This document shows positions 18,300 to 27,902 of a stretch of DNA of 64,000 nt, piece by piece. Where the stretch lies: NCBI GenBank assembly GCA_903938815.1, contig CAJAES010000030.1:94654-158653 (forward strand), given 5' to 3'. The translations under genes were made by a program, and so were the position numbers. The stretch's first letter is position 1. Each line of letters opens with the position of its first letter. The stretch is from an uncultured beta proteobacterium. GTDB taxonomy: Bacteria > Pseudomonadota > Gammaproteobacteria > Burkholderiales > Burkholderiaceae_C. Below the pieces are notes generated by a model. That model was not told where the DNA came from. It ran no database searches and worked only from the letters and a program-made list of their open reading frames with translations.

Positions 18300-20903
18300 A
18301 TGCCCAGCTCGACGGCGGGCCAGGTCTCGGCGCTGAAAGCGCGCGTGCGCGAAGGCAAGGCCGCGCTGATCGGGCACTTCCGCGACTCGCGCGCCACGGC
18401 CACGGCCGCCGGCACGCTGGTGAAGGCGCTGGCACGGCATGTCGACGGCGCGCTGACCGAACTGTGGGAGCAGGCCGGGCTTCCCCGGGGCGCGGCGCTG
18501 GTCGCGGTCGGTGGCTACGGCCGCGGCGAACTGTTCCCCTACTCCGATGTGGACGTCCTGGTGCTGCTGCCCGACGACCAGGAGATGGACAGCACCGCCC
18601 GAAGCGCAGTAGAGGAGTTCATCACCGCCTGCTGGGACATCGGGCTCGAGATCGGCTCCTCGGTGCGCAACGTGGCCGAATGCCTCGCCGAAGCGGCACG
18701 CGACGTCACCGTGCAGACGGCGCTGCTCGAATCCCGCCTGGTCTGCGGCGCCAAGCGCACCTTTGCCACCTTCCGCAGCGCGGGCGAGGCCGCGATGGAC
18801 CCGAAGGCCTTCCTGCGCGCCAAGACGCTCGAGATGCGCCAGCGGCACGTCAAGTACGAAGGCACGCCCTACGCGCTGGAGCCCAACTGCAAGGAAAGCC
18901 CGGGCGGCCTGCGCGACCTGCAGGTGGTGATCTGGGTCGCGCGTGCCGCGGGCCTGGGCCGCACCTGGAGCGAACTCGCCACCAAGGGACTGATCACGCC
19001 CTTCGAGGTCAAGCAGCTGCAGCGCAACGAGGGCCTGCTGCGCCTGATCCGCGCAAGGCTGCACGTGGTGGCCGGTCGCCGCGAGGACCGTCTGGTCTTC
19101 GACCTGCAGACCGCCGTGGCGGAGAGTTTCGGCCTCAAGCCGCAGCGAGGGCAGCGCAACTCCGAAGCCCTGATGCACCGCTACTACTGGGCGGCCAAGG
19201 CCGTGACGCAGCTCAACCAGATCCTGATGCTCAACATCGAGGAGCGTGTGCTGGGCTCCGAGCAGGCGCCGATGCGCCAGATCAACGCACGGTTCCTCGA
19301 TCGCGGCGGCATGCTCGAAGTCGCCCACGACGACCTCTACGAGAAGAACCCGCACGCCATCCTGGAAACCTTCCTGGTCTTCCAGCAGACGCCGGGCATC
19401 GAGGGCCTGTCCGCCAGGACGCTGCGTGCGCTGTACAACGCACGCGAGCTGATGGACAGCAGGTTCCGCCACGACCCACTGAACCGCGAGCTGTTCATGG
19501 ACATCCTGCGCCAGCCGCAGGGCACCACGCACGCCTTGCGGCTCATGAACCAGACCTCGGTGCTGGGCCGCTACCTGTGGGTATTCCGGCGCATCGTCGG
19601 CCGCATGCAGCACGACCTGTTCCACGTCTACACGGTGGACCAGCACATCCTGATGGTGCTGCGCAACGTGCGGCGCTTCTTCATCCCCGAGCACGCCCAC
19701 GAGTACCCCTTCTGCTCGCAGCTGGCCGCCGACTGGGACAAGCCCTGGCTGCTCTACGTGGCGGCGCTGTACCACGACGTCGCCAAGGGCCGGGGGGGCG
19801 ACCACTCCGACCTCGGCGCGCGCGACGCGCGGCGCTTCTGCCGGGAGCACGGCATCGACGCCGAGGACACGGCGCTGTGCGAGTTCCTGGTGCAGAACCA
19901 TCTGGTGATGAGCCGCGTCGCGCAAAAGGAAGACCTGTCCGACCCCGAGGTCATCGCGCGATTCGCGGGCCTGGTGGGCACGCAGCGGCGGCTGACAGCG
20001 CTGTACCTGCTCACCGTGGCGGACATCCGCGGCACCAGCCCGAAGGTCTGGAACGCCTGGAAGGGCAAGCTGCTCGAGGATCTCTACCGCACCACGCTGC
20101 GCGCGCTCGGCGGCGCCAAGCCGAACCTGCAGGCCGACATCGAGGCCCGCAAGCAGGAGGCACGCCAGCGCCTGGCCCTGCAGTCAGCGCTGCCCGGCAC
20201 CGAGGCGCCGCTGTGGAAGACTCTGGACACGCGCTACTTCGCGCGCCATGACGCCAACGACATCGCCTGGCACGCCCGGGTGCTGTGGCGCCACATCGAG
20301 GCCTCGGAGCCGATCGTGCGCGCGAGGCCGTCTCCAGTCGGCGAAGGCCTGCAGGTCCTGGTGTACGCACCCGACGGCAACGACCTCTTCGCCCGGCTCT
20401 GCGGCTATTTCGAAGGCGCGGGCTTCAGCATCCTCGACGCCCGCGTGCACACGACGGCCGCGGGCTATGCGCTCGACACCTTCCAGGTGGTCAGCACGCA
20501 CGTCGACGAAGGCAACCCCGCGGCCTACCGCGACCTGATCGCGCTGGTGGAGAACCAGCTCGCCGCGGCGCTGGTGTCGCAGGGCCCGCTGCCCGAGCCC
20601 GGCCGTGGCCGTGTCTCCAGGCGGGTGCGTTCGTTCCCGGTCACGCCGCGCGTGGCGCTGAGCCCCGACGAGCGTATGCAGCGCTGGCTGCTCACCGTCA
20701 GCGCGAGCGACCGCTCCGGCCTGCTCTACGCCATCGCCCGCGTTCTGGCGCGCAACCACATCAATCTGCAGCTCGCCAAGATCAGCACCCTCGGCGAACG
20801 CGTGGAGGACACCTTCCTGATCGACGGCCCCGCACTGCAGCACTCGAAGGCCCAGTTGCGCATCGAGAGCGAACTGCTCGACGCCATCGGTGCGTCCGCA
20901 TGA
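18300..20903 (+). CDS. glnD: protein-PII uridylyltransferase/uridylyl-removing enzyme
   Basis: An 867-residue GlnD, the nitrogen sensor that uridylylates PII under nitrogen limitation and removes the group when glutamine is high. The nucleotidyltransferase motif [19 protein letters not shown] is near residue 70, the HD-domain motif ([17 protein letters not shown]) is near residue 490, and two ACT domains occupy the C-terminus ([18 protein letters not shown] and [17 protein letters not shown]). Length and domain order are normal. The stop overlaps the ATG of mnmH in an ATGA. Confidence 0.96.
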   Translation: MPSSTAGQVSALKARVREGKAALIGHFRDSRATATAAGTLVKALARHVDGALTELWEQAGLPRGAALVAVGGYGRGELFPYSDVDVLVLLPDDQEMDSTARSAVEEFITACWDIGLEIGSSVRNVAECLAEAARDVTVQTALLESRLVCGAKRTFATFRSAGEAAMDPKAFLRAKTLEMRQRHVKYEGTPYALEPNCKESPGGLRDLQVVIWVARAAGLGRTWSELATKGLITPFEVKQLQRNEGLLRLIRARLHVVAGRREDRLVFDLQTAVAESFGLKPQRGQRNSEALMHRYYWAAKAVTQLNQILMLNIEERVLGSEQAPMRQINARFLDRGGMLEVAHDDLYEKNPHAILETFLVFQQTPGIEGLSARTLRALYNARELMDSRFRHDPLNRELFMDILRQPQGTTHALRLMNQTSVLGRYLWVFRRIVGRMQHDLFHVYTVDQHILMVLRNVRRFFIPEHAHEYPFCSQLAADWDKPWLLYVAALYHDVAKGRGGDHSDLGARDARRFCREHGIDAEDTALCEFLVQNHLVMSRVAQKEDLSDPEVIARFAGLVGTQRRLTALYLLTVADIRGTSPKVWNAWKGKLLEDLYRTTLRALGGAKPNLQADIEARKQEARQRLALQSALPGTEAPLWKTLDTRYFARHDANDIAWHARVLWRHIEASEPIVRARPSPVGEGLQVLVYAPDGNDLFARLCGYFEGAGFSILDARVHTTAAGYALDTFQVVSTHVDEGNPAAYRDLIALVENQLAAALVSQGPLPEPGRGRVSRRVRSFPVTPRVALSPDERMQRWLLTVSASDRSGLLYAIARVLARNHINLQLAKISTLGERVEDTFLIDGPALQHSKAQLRIESELLDAIGASA

Positions 20904-21970
20904 GCCTGCGCCAGGTCACGCCACAGGAGTACCTCGCCGACCCGTCGAAGTTCGACGCCGTCATCGATGCCAGGTCTCCGTCCGAATTTGCCGAGGACTG
21001 CCTGCCGGCAGCGCTGAACTGGCCCGTCCTGGACGACGACGAGCGGCGCATCGTCGGCACGCTGTACAAGCAGGTATCGGCACTCGAGGCGCGCAAGATC
21101 GGCGCGGCGATGGCGGGGCGCCGCATCGCGGGCCACCTCGACGCGTGGATGGCCGACAAGCCGCGCGAATGGCAGCCTCTCGTCTACTGCTGGCGCGGCG
21201 GTCAGCGCTCTGGCAGCCTGGCGTGGTTCCTGTCCCAGATCGGCTTCCGGACCTCGCAGCTGCAAGGCGGCTACAAGGCCTTCCGGGCCATCGTGCGGGA
21301 GCAGTTGCAGACCCTGCCGCAGCGCTACCGCTTCACCGTGATGGCAGGTCGCACCGGCAGCGGCAAGACCCGGCTGCTGCAGCGCCTGGCCGCGCACGGC
21401 GAACAGGTGCTGGACCTCGAGGAACTGGCCTGCCACCGGGGGTCGATCCTCGGCGCGCTGCCGGGCCGGCCGCAGCCTGCGCAGAAGCGCTTCGACACCC
21501 TGGTCTGGGAGGCGCTGCAGCGCTTCGACCCGGCGCGCACGGTGTTCGTCGAGAGCGAGAGCGCGCGCATCGGCGCGTTGCGCGTGCCCGAAGCGCTGCT
21601 GCTGCACATGCGTGAACAGGGCCGCGTCGTGCAGGTGGACATGCCGGACAGCGCCCGCGTGGCGTTGCTGCTGGAGGACTACGCGTTCTTCTTCGAAGAC
21701 CCGGAAGCCTTCTGCAGGCTTCTGGACGCGTTGGTGGAACTGCAGGGGCGCGAGCGCGTGAGCCAATGGCAGGCGCTGGCTCGGAGCGGGCAGTGGGCCG
21801 AGCTCTTCGCGCGGCTGATGGCCGACCACTACGACCCGCTCTACGACCGCTCCATGCGTCGCAACTTCCAGACCCTGGCGGCTGCGCCGCGGCTGCCGCT
21901 GATCGACGGCGGCGTTGCGGCGCTGGACGAAGCCGTGACCGCGATCCAGGAACTCGCCCGGCCCGATTGA
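20900..21970 (+). CDS. mnmH: tRNA 2-selenouridine synthase
   Basis: A 356-residue MnmH (SelU/YbbB). The N-terminal rhodanese domain carries the catalytic cysteine at C97 ([12 protein letters not shown]), the same position as in the E. coli enzyme, and the C-terminal half has a P-loop GRTGSGKT at 150-157. MnmH exchanges sulfur of 2-thiouridine for selenium in tRNA wobble positions, through a geranylated intermediate, using selenophosphate from SelD. The gene is translationally coupled to glnD; selD is not in the window. Confidence 0.94.
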   Translation: MSLRQVTPQEYLADPSKFDAVIDARSPSEFAEDCLPAALNWPVLDDDERRIVGTLYKQVSALEARKIGAAMAGRRIAGHLDAWMADKPREWQPLVYCWRGGQRSGSLAWFLSQIGFRTSQLQGGYKAFRAIVREQLQTLPQRYRFTVMAGRTGSGKTRLLQRLAAHGEQVLDLEELACHRGSILGALPGRPQPAQKRFDTLVWEALQRFDPARTVFVESESARIGALRVPEALLLHMREQGRVVQVDMPDSARVALLLEDYAFFFEDPEAFCRLLDALVELQGRERVSQWQALARSGQWAELFARLMADHYDPLYDRSMRRNFQTLAAAPRLPLIDGGVAALDEAVTAIQELARPD

Positions 21971-22014
21971 CACCGGTCAAGCCGGGTCAAGGCCCGGCGT
22001 GGCAGGATCGGCGC

Positions 22015-22788
22015 ATGCAAAGATCCCCGGCCGTCGAAGCCTCCCGCCGATTCAGGACGCGACCCGTCGCGCTCGGCCAGCCGCTGCGCTGGCTGGAACG
22101 CGGCGCGCTCGATCTCACCCGCAACCCCGCGCCCGGCGTGCTGCACGGGCTGCTGGCCGCGCTGTTCGGCGGCGCGCTGTTCATGTTCGCCGGGCAGCGC
22201 TTCTGGCTGGTCGCTGGCGCCTTCACGGGCTTCCTGATCATGGCGCCGCTGCTGGCCACCGGGCTCTACGCCGTCAGCCGGGCCATGGAACGCGGCGAAC
22301 CTGCGGGCCTCGGCACCGCCCTGCGCACCTGGCACCCTCGAAACCGGCGGCTGGTCGCGTTCGGGCTTCTGCTGTCGTTGGCAGGCACCGGCTGGGTTCT
22401 GACTTCGGCCGCGCTCATCACCGGCTTCGCGCCGGAACCGGTACGCGGCCCCGCCGATTTCCTTCGCGTGGTGCTGCTGGGCGACGGCTGGCTGTTCGAG
22501 ATCTGGCTGATCCTGGGGGGCGTGCTGGCAGCGCCGGTGTTCGCGTCGAGCGTGGTCGCGATCCCGATGCTGCTGGACCGCGACGTGAGCCTCCCTGTCG
22601 CGGTCTACACGAGCTGGCGCGTCGTGATGGAGGCGCCGGGCCCGATGGCCGTCTGGGCCGGCATCATCATGGCGATGACGGTGCTGGGCATGGCGACGGC
22701 CCTGACCGGATTGATCGTGATCCTGCCGTGGCTGGCGCACGCCAGCTGGCATGCGTACCGCGATCTCGTCGACATGCCGGACGCCTGA
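22015..22788 (+). CDS. DUF2189 integral membrane protein
   Basis: A 257-residue membrane protein with about six hydrophobic segments and a soluble N-terminus. Segments such as LTRNPAPGVLHGLLAALFGG and LVFGLLLSLAG-like stretches, and the P-x-A/S-x-S-x-V-A-IPMLLDRDV motif, match the DUF2189 family, which is common in proteobacteria and lacks an assigned function. It lies 44 bases after mnmH and three bases before the next small membrane protein gene, so they probably share a transcript. Confidence 0.82.
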   Translation: MQRSPAVEASRRFRTRPVALGQPLRWLERGALDLTRNPAPGVLHGLLAALFGGALFMFAGQRFWLVAGAFTGFLIMAPLLATGLYAVSRAMERGEPAGLGTALRTWHPRNRRLVAFGLLLSLAGTGWVLTSAALITGFAPEPVRGPADFLRVVLLGDGWLFEIWLILGGVLAAPVFASSVVAIPMLLDRDVSLPVAVYTSWRVVMEAPGPMAVWAGIIMAMTVLGMATALTGLIVILPWLAHASWHAYRDLVDMPDA

Positions 22789-22791
22789 ACC

Positions 22792-23007
22792 GTGTTCGGC
22801 TTCTCCGAAGAACAGATTGCATGGTTCGGCCTGACCTTCGGGGTCGGTGCGTTCATGCTCTACATGGTGTTCATCATCTTCCAGCTGGCGCGGGAGTCGA
22901 AGGCGGGGCGCTTCGGCACCTTCGTCCTGTTCCTGGCGCTCGGCTTCGGCCTGGTGGGTTTCGTCGCCAAGGGCATCATCAAGTACTTCATCGCCGGGGC
23001 GGAGTGA
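22792..23007 (+). CDS. DUF2788 small membrane protein
   Basis: A 71-residue protein beginning with GTG three bases after the DUF2189 gene. Two hydrophobic segments are visible (LTFGVGAFMLYMVFIIFQLA and GTFVLFLALGFGLVGFVAKG) and the sequence matches the DUF2788 family of uncharacterised betaproteobacterial membrane proteins. Its last 20 bases overlap the 3' end of the convergent MarR-family gene. Confidence 0.82.
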   Translation: MFGFSEEQIAWFGLTFGVGAFMLYMVFIIFQLARESKAGRFGTFVLFLALGFGLVGFVAKGIIKYFIAGAE

Positions 23008-23542
23008 GCGGCTTGCGGGTTCCGGGCCGGCCTCCCAGGCTGCGGCGTGCCGGGGGCGCGGCCCGCGCCACGTCGTCGGCCAGCGTCTGCACCCGGCCCT
23101 GAAGGCGCGCCAGCAGGCTGTCGAGTTGCAGGCGCTCTTCGGCACTCAGAACGCCGATGAGCTCGGCGTTGAAGTGCGTCACCTGTGCCAGAGCGCGCTC
23201 GTACATCTGGATGCCCGCGGCGGTGGCCTGCATCCGGCAGGTCCGGGCCGGGCCCGCGAAACGCTGCACCAGTTTCTGCTCGATCAACCCGCTCAGGGCC
23301 CGGGAGGCCTGCGGCCGGTCCAGCCAGCACAGGTCGGACACCTGGGAAGGGCTCAGCCCACCGTGCTCGACCACCAGTGCCAGCACATGCCAGTGCCGCC
23401 GGGTGATACCCAGACCCCCCTCGAAGATGCGAACCATCGGCAGGCTGCTGCCGCGGGTGATGACGCTCAGGCGGTACAGCAGCATCTCATCCAGGCGCCT
23501 GGGGGCCAGCAGAGGGTCGGGGTTTTCACGGGGCACAGGCAT
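22988..23542 (-). CDS. MarR-family transcriptional regulator
   Basis: A 184-residue MarR-type winged-helix regulator. The recognition region is near residues 55-80 (HGGLSPSQVSDLCWLDRPQASRALSGLIEQKLVQR), followed by the wing and the C-terminal dimerisation helices. Basic tail residues (ARRSLGGRPGTRKPLTPPRR) extend beyond the usual end. It is divergent from a Bug-receptor/sulfatase pair, and an inverted repeat TTGTT-TTC-AACAA lies directly in front of its start codon, so it probably represses both itself and that pair in response to an aromatic or organic-acid ligand. Confidence 0.88.
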   Translation of the reverse strand: MPVPRENPDPLLAPRRLDEMLLYRLSVITRGSSLPMVRIFEGGLGITRRHWHVLALVVEHGGLSPSQVSDLCWLDRPQASRALSGLIEQKLVQRFAGPARTCRMQATAAGIQMYERALAQVTHFNAELIGVLSAEERLQLDSLLARLQGRVQTLADDVARAAPPARRSLGGRPGTRKPLTPPRR

Positions 23543-23544
23543 GA

Positions 23545-23557
23545 TTGTTTTCAACAA
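23545..23557. promoter_or_regulatory. MarR-type operator candidate
   Basis: TTGTT-TTC-AACAA is a 13-base perfect inverted repeat (5-base arms) two bases upstream of the marR start codon and about 60 bases upstream of the Bug-receptor start. The position and AT-rich arms fit a MarR-family site; assignment to this regulator is inference. Confidence 0.55.
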
Positions 23558-23616
23558 CCCGCTAGGGGTGCGATAGCGTGGGGAATCGGGCCTCGAGCCC
23601 ACGGGAGACACTGACG

Positions 23617-24597
23617 ATGAAGAGCCGAAGGACGATGCTGAATGTACTGGCCGCCGCCACGCTGGCCGTCGCAGGGTGGGCAGCAGGCACGGCCTCGGCC
23701 AATGCGCAGACCACCGCGGGCGCGCCGCTGCGGATCGTGGTGCCCTACCCGCCCGGCGGCTCGTCGGACCGCGCAGCGCGCATCCTTGCAGAAGCCCTGC
23801 AGCCGCGCCTGGGCACACCGGTGGTGGTGGAGAACATCACCGGCGCGGGCGGCCGTCTGGCGCTGCGCCAGCTCGCGGGCACGGGCGACACCAACGTGCT
23901 CGTGATGGTGAACCCGGCCCTGATGGTCGTGGCGCCGCTGGTCTACAAGAACAACGGCTACGACCCCGAGCGCGACTTCCAGCCCGTGAGTCAGGTCTCC
24001 ACCTACGAATTCGCGGCGGCCGTGGCCAGCGCCGTGCCGGTGCGCGAACTCAACCACCTGCTGGCCTGGGTCAAGGCCAACCCGGAGAAGGCCAACGTGG
24101 GCGTGCCGGCCACCGGCAGCCTGCCGCACTTCTTCGCGATGATGGTCGGGCAGGCTGCCAAGGCGCCCGTCCAGGTGGTGGGCTATCGCGGCTCGGCGCC
24201 GCTGGCCACCGATCTCCTGGGCGGCCACCTGCCCGTGGCCATCGACTCGCTGGAGGGCCTGCAGCAGCTGCACGAAGGCGGCAAGCTGCGCATCCTCGCC
24301 ACATCAGGCGCCAAGCGCAGCGTCGCCAACATCCCGACCTTCAAGGAAGCCGGCCTTGACATCACCGCAACCGGCTGGAACGTGCTCTACGCGAAGGCAG
24401 GCATGCCCGCCGCCTTCACAGACCGCCTGGCGCGCGAGATCGCGGACCTCATGACCCAGGCGTCCGTGCGGCAGCAGTTCACGGCGGCCAAGGCCGAGCC
24501 GGTCTCGGCCAGCCGCGACCAGACCCGCCGGATGCTCGAGTCGTTCAAGGCCCAGTGGGCGCCGGTCATCCGGCAATCCGGGCTGCAGTTCGAATGA
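23617..24597 (+). CDS. Bug-family tricarboxylate transporter substrate-binding protein
   Basis: A 326-residue periplasmic receptor. Signal peptide (MLNVLAAATLAVAGWAAGTASANA) is followed by the Bug signature PLRIVVPYPPGGSSDRAARI and PVVVENITGAGG. An ACGGGAGA ribosome-binding site precedes the chosen ATG at 23617. The last codons overlap the ATG of the downstream sulfatase (ATGA), so the two proteins are made in step. No TctA/TctB transporter genes are adjacent. The coupling suggests that it captures a sulfate ester, or an acid produced with it, but ligand identity is unknown. Confidence 0.92.
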   Translation: MKSRRTMLNVLAAATLAVAGWAAGTASANAQTTAGAPLRIVVPYPPGGSSDRAARILAEALQPRLGTPVVVENITGAGGRLALRQLAGTGDTNVLVMVNPALMVVAPLVYKNNGYDPERDFQPVSQVSTYEFAAAVASAVPVRELNHLLAWVKANPEKANVGVPATGSLPHFFAMMVGQAAKAPVQVVGYRGSAPLATDLLGGHLPVAIDSLEGLQQLHEGGKLRILATSGAKRSVANIPTFKEAGLDITATGWNVLYAKAGMPAAFTDRLAREIADLMTQASVRQQFTAAKAEPVSASRDQTRRMLESFKAQWAPVIRQSGLQFE

Positions 24598-25919
24598 CAC
24601 GCCCCAACATCGTCTTCATCGTCGCCGACGATCTCGGCTTCGCCGACCTCGGCTGCTACGGCGCGCGGCCCACGCCCTTCGGGCCGGTCTCGCCCCACCT
24701 CGACCGGCTGGCCGCTGGCGGAGTGAAGTTCACGCAGGGCTACTCGAACTCGCCGGTGTGTTCGCCCACGCGCTTTGCGCTGATGACGATGCGCTACCAG
24801 TACCGCCTTCGCGGCGCACTCGAGGAACCGATCAACAGCCGGAGCAAGGGCAGCCCTACGCTCGGCCTGCCACCCGACATCCCCACCCTGCCGTCCCTGC
24901 TGCGGGAGGCCGGCTACGCCACCGCGCTCATCGGCAAGTGGCACCTGGGCTACCCACCTTCGTTCGGGCCGCTGCGCTCAGGCTACGACGAGTTCTTCGG
25001 CATCATGGCGGGTGGGGTGGACTACTTCACCCACCGCAGTTCCACCGGCGACCACGACCTCTTCGACGGAGAGGAATCGCACCGCGAGATCGGCTACCTC
25101 ACCGACCTGCTGTCGCGCAAGGCTGTCGAGCACATCGACCGCCACGCCGAGGCTGCCCGCAACGGGCATCCGTTCTTTCTCAGCCTGCACTACACGGCCC
25201 CTCACTGGCCCTGGGAAACGCGCGACGACGCCCACCTGGCCGAGGGCCTGACAGGCAAGCTGATGCATCTGGACGGCGGCAGCGTCGACACCTACCGCCG
25301 CATGATCCATCACATGGACGAAGGCATCGGGCAGCTGCTGGACGCGCTGGACCGCCAGGGCCTGGCCCAGGACACACTGGTGGTGTTCACCAGCGACAAC
25401 GGCGGTGAGCGCTTCTCGGACAACTGGCCCCTGGTGGGCGGCAAGATGGACCTCACCGAAGGCGGCATCCGCGTGCCCTGGATCGCACGCTGGCCAGCCG
25501 CCATACCGCCCGGACGCGTGAGCGAGCAGCACTGCATGACCATGGACTGGTCCGCGACAATGCTCGACCTGGGGGGCGGCAAGGCGCACGCCGGGCATCT
25601 GCCGGACGGCGTTTCGCTGGCCAGCGTGCTGCGGGATCCCGACAGCCGCTTCGACCGCGACCTGCATTGGCGCATGAAGCACCGGGGCCAGCGCGCCTTG
25701 CGCTCAGGTGACTGGAAGTACCTGATGGTGGATGGCCACGAGTACCTGTTCGATCTGTCGACCGACTCAAGAGAACGGGCCAACCTGGCCCGGCGTGAAC
25801 CGGATCGGTTGGCCCGGATGAGGGACCAGTGGCTGGGCTGGAACGCCGGCATGCCGGCGATCCCGGCCGACGCCACGGTGAGCCTGGGCTACACGGACCA
25901 GGACATGCCGCAGCGCTGA
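24594..25919 (+). CDS. sulfatase (arylsulfatase-type)
   Basis: A 441-residue type I sulfatase. C56 in PVCSPTR fits the C-x-P-x-R signature that is converted to formylglycine. Metal ligands are present: D12/D13 in VADDLGFAD and the D-N pair in VFTSDNGGER; further active-site residues are in GKWHLGYPP and LHYTAPHWPWE. No signal peptide is seen, so the enzyme is likely cytoplasmic and needs substrate import. It overlaps the Bug-receptor gene by an ATGA. The formylglycine maturase is not in the window, though EgtB has the same fold and is not a replacement. Confidence 0.9.
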   Translation: MTRPNIVFIVADDLGFADLGCYGARPTPFGPVSPHLDRLAAGGVKFTQGYSNSPVCSPTRFALMTMRYQYRLRGALEEPINSRSKGSPTLGLPPDIPTLPSLLREAGYATALIGKWHLGYPPSFGPLRSGYDEFFGIMAGGVDYFTHRSSTGDHDLFDGEESHREIGYLTDLLSRKAVEHIDRHAEAARNGHPFFLSLHYTAPHWPWETRDDAHLAEGLTGKLMHLDGGSVDTYRRMIHHMDEGIGQLLDALDRQGLAQDTLVVFTSDNGGERFSDNWPLVGGKMDLTEGGIRVPWIARWPAAIPPGRVSEQHCMTMDWSATMLDLGGGKAHAGHLPDGVSLASVLRDPDSRFDRDLHWRMKHRGQRALRSGDWKYLMVDGHEYLFDLSTDSRERANLARREPDRLARMRDQWLGWNAGMPAIPADATVSLGYTDQDMPQR

Positions 25920-25934
25920 CCGCCCGCTCGGGCC

Positions 25935-26672
25935 TCAGCCCATGTGCAGGCCGCCGTTGCAGCTGAAGTCGGCGCCGGTGGTGAAACCGGAATCCTCGCC
26001 GGCCAGCCAGGCGACGATGGCGCCGATCTCTTCCGGACGGCCCAGGCGCTTCACGGGGATCGTCGCGACGATCTTCTCCAGGATCTCGGGCTTGATGGCG
26101 CGGACCATGTCGGTGCCGATATAGCCCGGGCTGACGGTGTTCACCGTCACGCCCTTGGAGGCCACTTCCTGCGCCAGGGCCATCGTGAAGCCGTGCATGC
26201 CGGCCTTGGCGGCCGAATAGTTGGTCTGGCCGGCCTGGCCCTTCTCGCCGTTGACGGAACTGATCTGGATGATCCGGCCGAAACCGCGCTCCACCATGTC
26301 CGGCACCACCTGCTTGGTGACGTTGAACATGCTGTTGAGGTTGGTGTCGATGACGGCCTTCCAGTCGTCCGGGGACATCTTCAGGAACATGCGGTCGCGC
26401 GTGATGCCGGCGTTGTTGACCAGCACGTCGATCGGGCCGTGCTCCTGCTTGGCCTTGGTGAAGGCCTCCACGGTGCTTTCCCAGTCGGCGACGTTGCCCA
26501 CCGATGCGTGGAAGTCGTAGCCGAGGGCCTTCTGCTCGTCCAGCCACTTGGTGAAGTCACGCGTCGGGCCGCAGCCGGCGATGACGGTGAAGCCTTCCTT
26601 GGCCAGCCGCTGGCAGATCGCGGTCCCGATGCCGCCCATGCCGCCGGTGACGTATGCGACTTTCTTGCTCAT
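25935..26672 (-). CDS. phaB: acetoacetyl-CoA reductase
   Basis: A 245-residue short-chain dehydrogenase that reduces acetoacetyl-CoA to (R)-3-hydroxybutyryl-CoA with NADPH. The Rossmann motif TGGMGGIG near residue 10, the catalytic Ser in IIQISSVNGEKGQAGQ and the YSAAKAG tyrosine/lysine are intact. It is the third gene of phaC-phaA-phaB, 30 bases after phaA. Confidence 0.96.
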   Translation of the reverse strand: MSKKVAYVTGGMGGIGTAICQRLAKEGFTVIAGCGPTRDFTKWLDEQKALGYDFHASVGNVADWESTVEAFTKAKQEHGPIDVLVNNAGITRDRMFLKMSPDDWKAVIDTNLNSMFNVTKQVVPDMVERGFGRIIQISSVNGEKGQAGQTNYSAAKAGMHGFTMALAQEVASKGVTVNTVSPGYIGTDMVRAIKPEILEKIVATIPVKRLGRPEEIGAIVAWLAGEDSGFTTGADFSCNGGLHMG

Positions 26673-26702
26673 CTCTGTCTCTCCTGGTTGTAGGTCTTGA
26701 AT

Positions 26703-27881
26703 TTAGCGTTCAACGGTCAGCGCGACACCCATGCCTCCCCCAATGCACAAGCTGGCGATGCCGCGCTTGGCATCCCGCTTCTGCATCTCGTGCAGCAGCG
26801 TGACGAGGATGCGGCAGCCGCTGGCGCCGATGGGGTGGCCGATGGCGATGGCGCCACCGTTGACGTTGACCTTGCTGGTGTCCCAGCCCATTTCCTGGTG
26901 CACGGCGCAGGCCTGCGCGGCAAAGGCTTCGTTGATCTCGAGCAGGTCGAGGTCGGCGGGCTTCCAGCCGGCACGCTCCAGCGCCTTGCGGGCAGCCGGC
27001 ACCGGGCCCATGCCCATGAAGGCCGGGTCCAGCCCTGCGCTGGCGTAGCTGGCGATGCGTGCCAGGGGCTTCAGGCCCAGTTGCTCGGCCTTCTTCGCGG
27101 ACATCACCACCACGCCCGCGGCGCCGTCGTTCAGCCCCGAGGCATTCCCGGCGGTCACGCTGCCGGTCTTGTCGAAGGCGGGGCGCAGGCCGGCCAAGGC
27201 TTCGGCGCCCGTCTTGCGGTTGATGAACTCGTCGTTGGCGAAGACGACCGGGTCGCCCTTCTTCTGAGCGATCGAGAACGGAACGATCTCGTCCGAGAAG
27301 CGCCCGGCGTCCTGCGCCGCTGCGGCCTTCTGCTGGCTGGCCAGCGCCAGTGCGTCCTGCGCCTCGCGGGTGATGCCGTACTTGCGCGCCACGTTCTCGG
27401 CCGTGGTGCCCATGTGGTACTGGTTGTACACGTCCCACAGGCCGTCGACGATCATCGAATCGATCATCTTCCAGTCGCCCATGCGCTGGCCGTCGCGGCT
27501 GCCTTGCAGCACGTGCGGGCTCAGGCTCATGTTCTCCTGGCCGCCGGCGATGACGATCTCGCTGTCGCCGTCCCGGATGGCCTGCGCGGCCAGCATCACG
27601 GCCTTCAGGCCAGAGCCGCAGACCTTGTTGATGGTCATCGCGGGCACGCCATGCGGAAGGCCGCTCCTGACGACCGCCTGGCGGGCCGGATTCTGGCCCG
27701 TGCCGGCCTGCAGCACCTGACCGAGGATGACCTCGCCGATCTGGCCGCCCTCGAGACGAGCGCGGACGAGAAGTTCACGGATGACGGCCGCGCCGAGATC
27801 GGTTGCGGGGGTCTTGGCGAGCGTGCCGCCGAACTTGCCGACGGCGGTGCGCGCGGCGGCGACGATGACGATGTCTGTCAT
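26703..27881 (-). CDS. phaA: acetyl-CoA acetyltransferase (beta-ketothiolase)
   Basis: A 392-residue thiolase condensing two acetyl-CoA to acetoacetyl-CoA. The acyl-accepting C88 ([11 protein letters not shown]), the histidine in GHPIGASG and the second cysteine C379 ([14 protein letters not shown]) are all present. Length and position between phaC and phaB fit the PHB operon (phaC ends 21 bases upstream). Confidence 0.96.
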   Translation of the reverse strand: MTDIVIVAAARTAVGKFGGTLAKTPATDLGAAVIRELLVRARLEGGQIGEVILGQVLQAGTGQNPARQAVVRSGLPHGVPAMTINKVCGSGLKAVMLAAQAIRDGDSEIVIAGGQENMSLSPHVLQGSRDGQRMGDWKMIDSMIVDGLWDVYNQYHMGTTAENVARKYGITREAQDALALASQQKAAAAQDAGRFSDEIVPFSIAQKKGDPVVFANDEFINRKTGAEALAGLRPAFDKTGSVTAGNASGLNDGAAGVVVMSAKKAEQLGLKPLARIASYASAGLDPAFMGMGPVPAARKALERAGWKPADLDLLEINEAFAAQACAVHQEMGWDTSKVNVNGGAIAIGHPIGASGCRILVTLLHEMQKRDAKRGIASLCIGGGMGVALTVER

Positions 27882-27902
27882 GGTGTGGGTCTCCAGTGAG
27901 GA

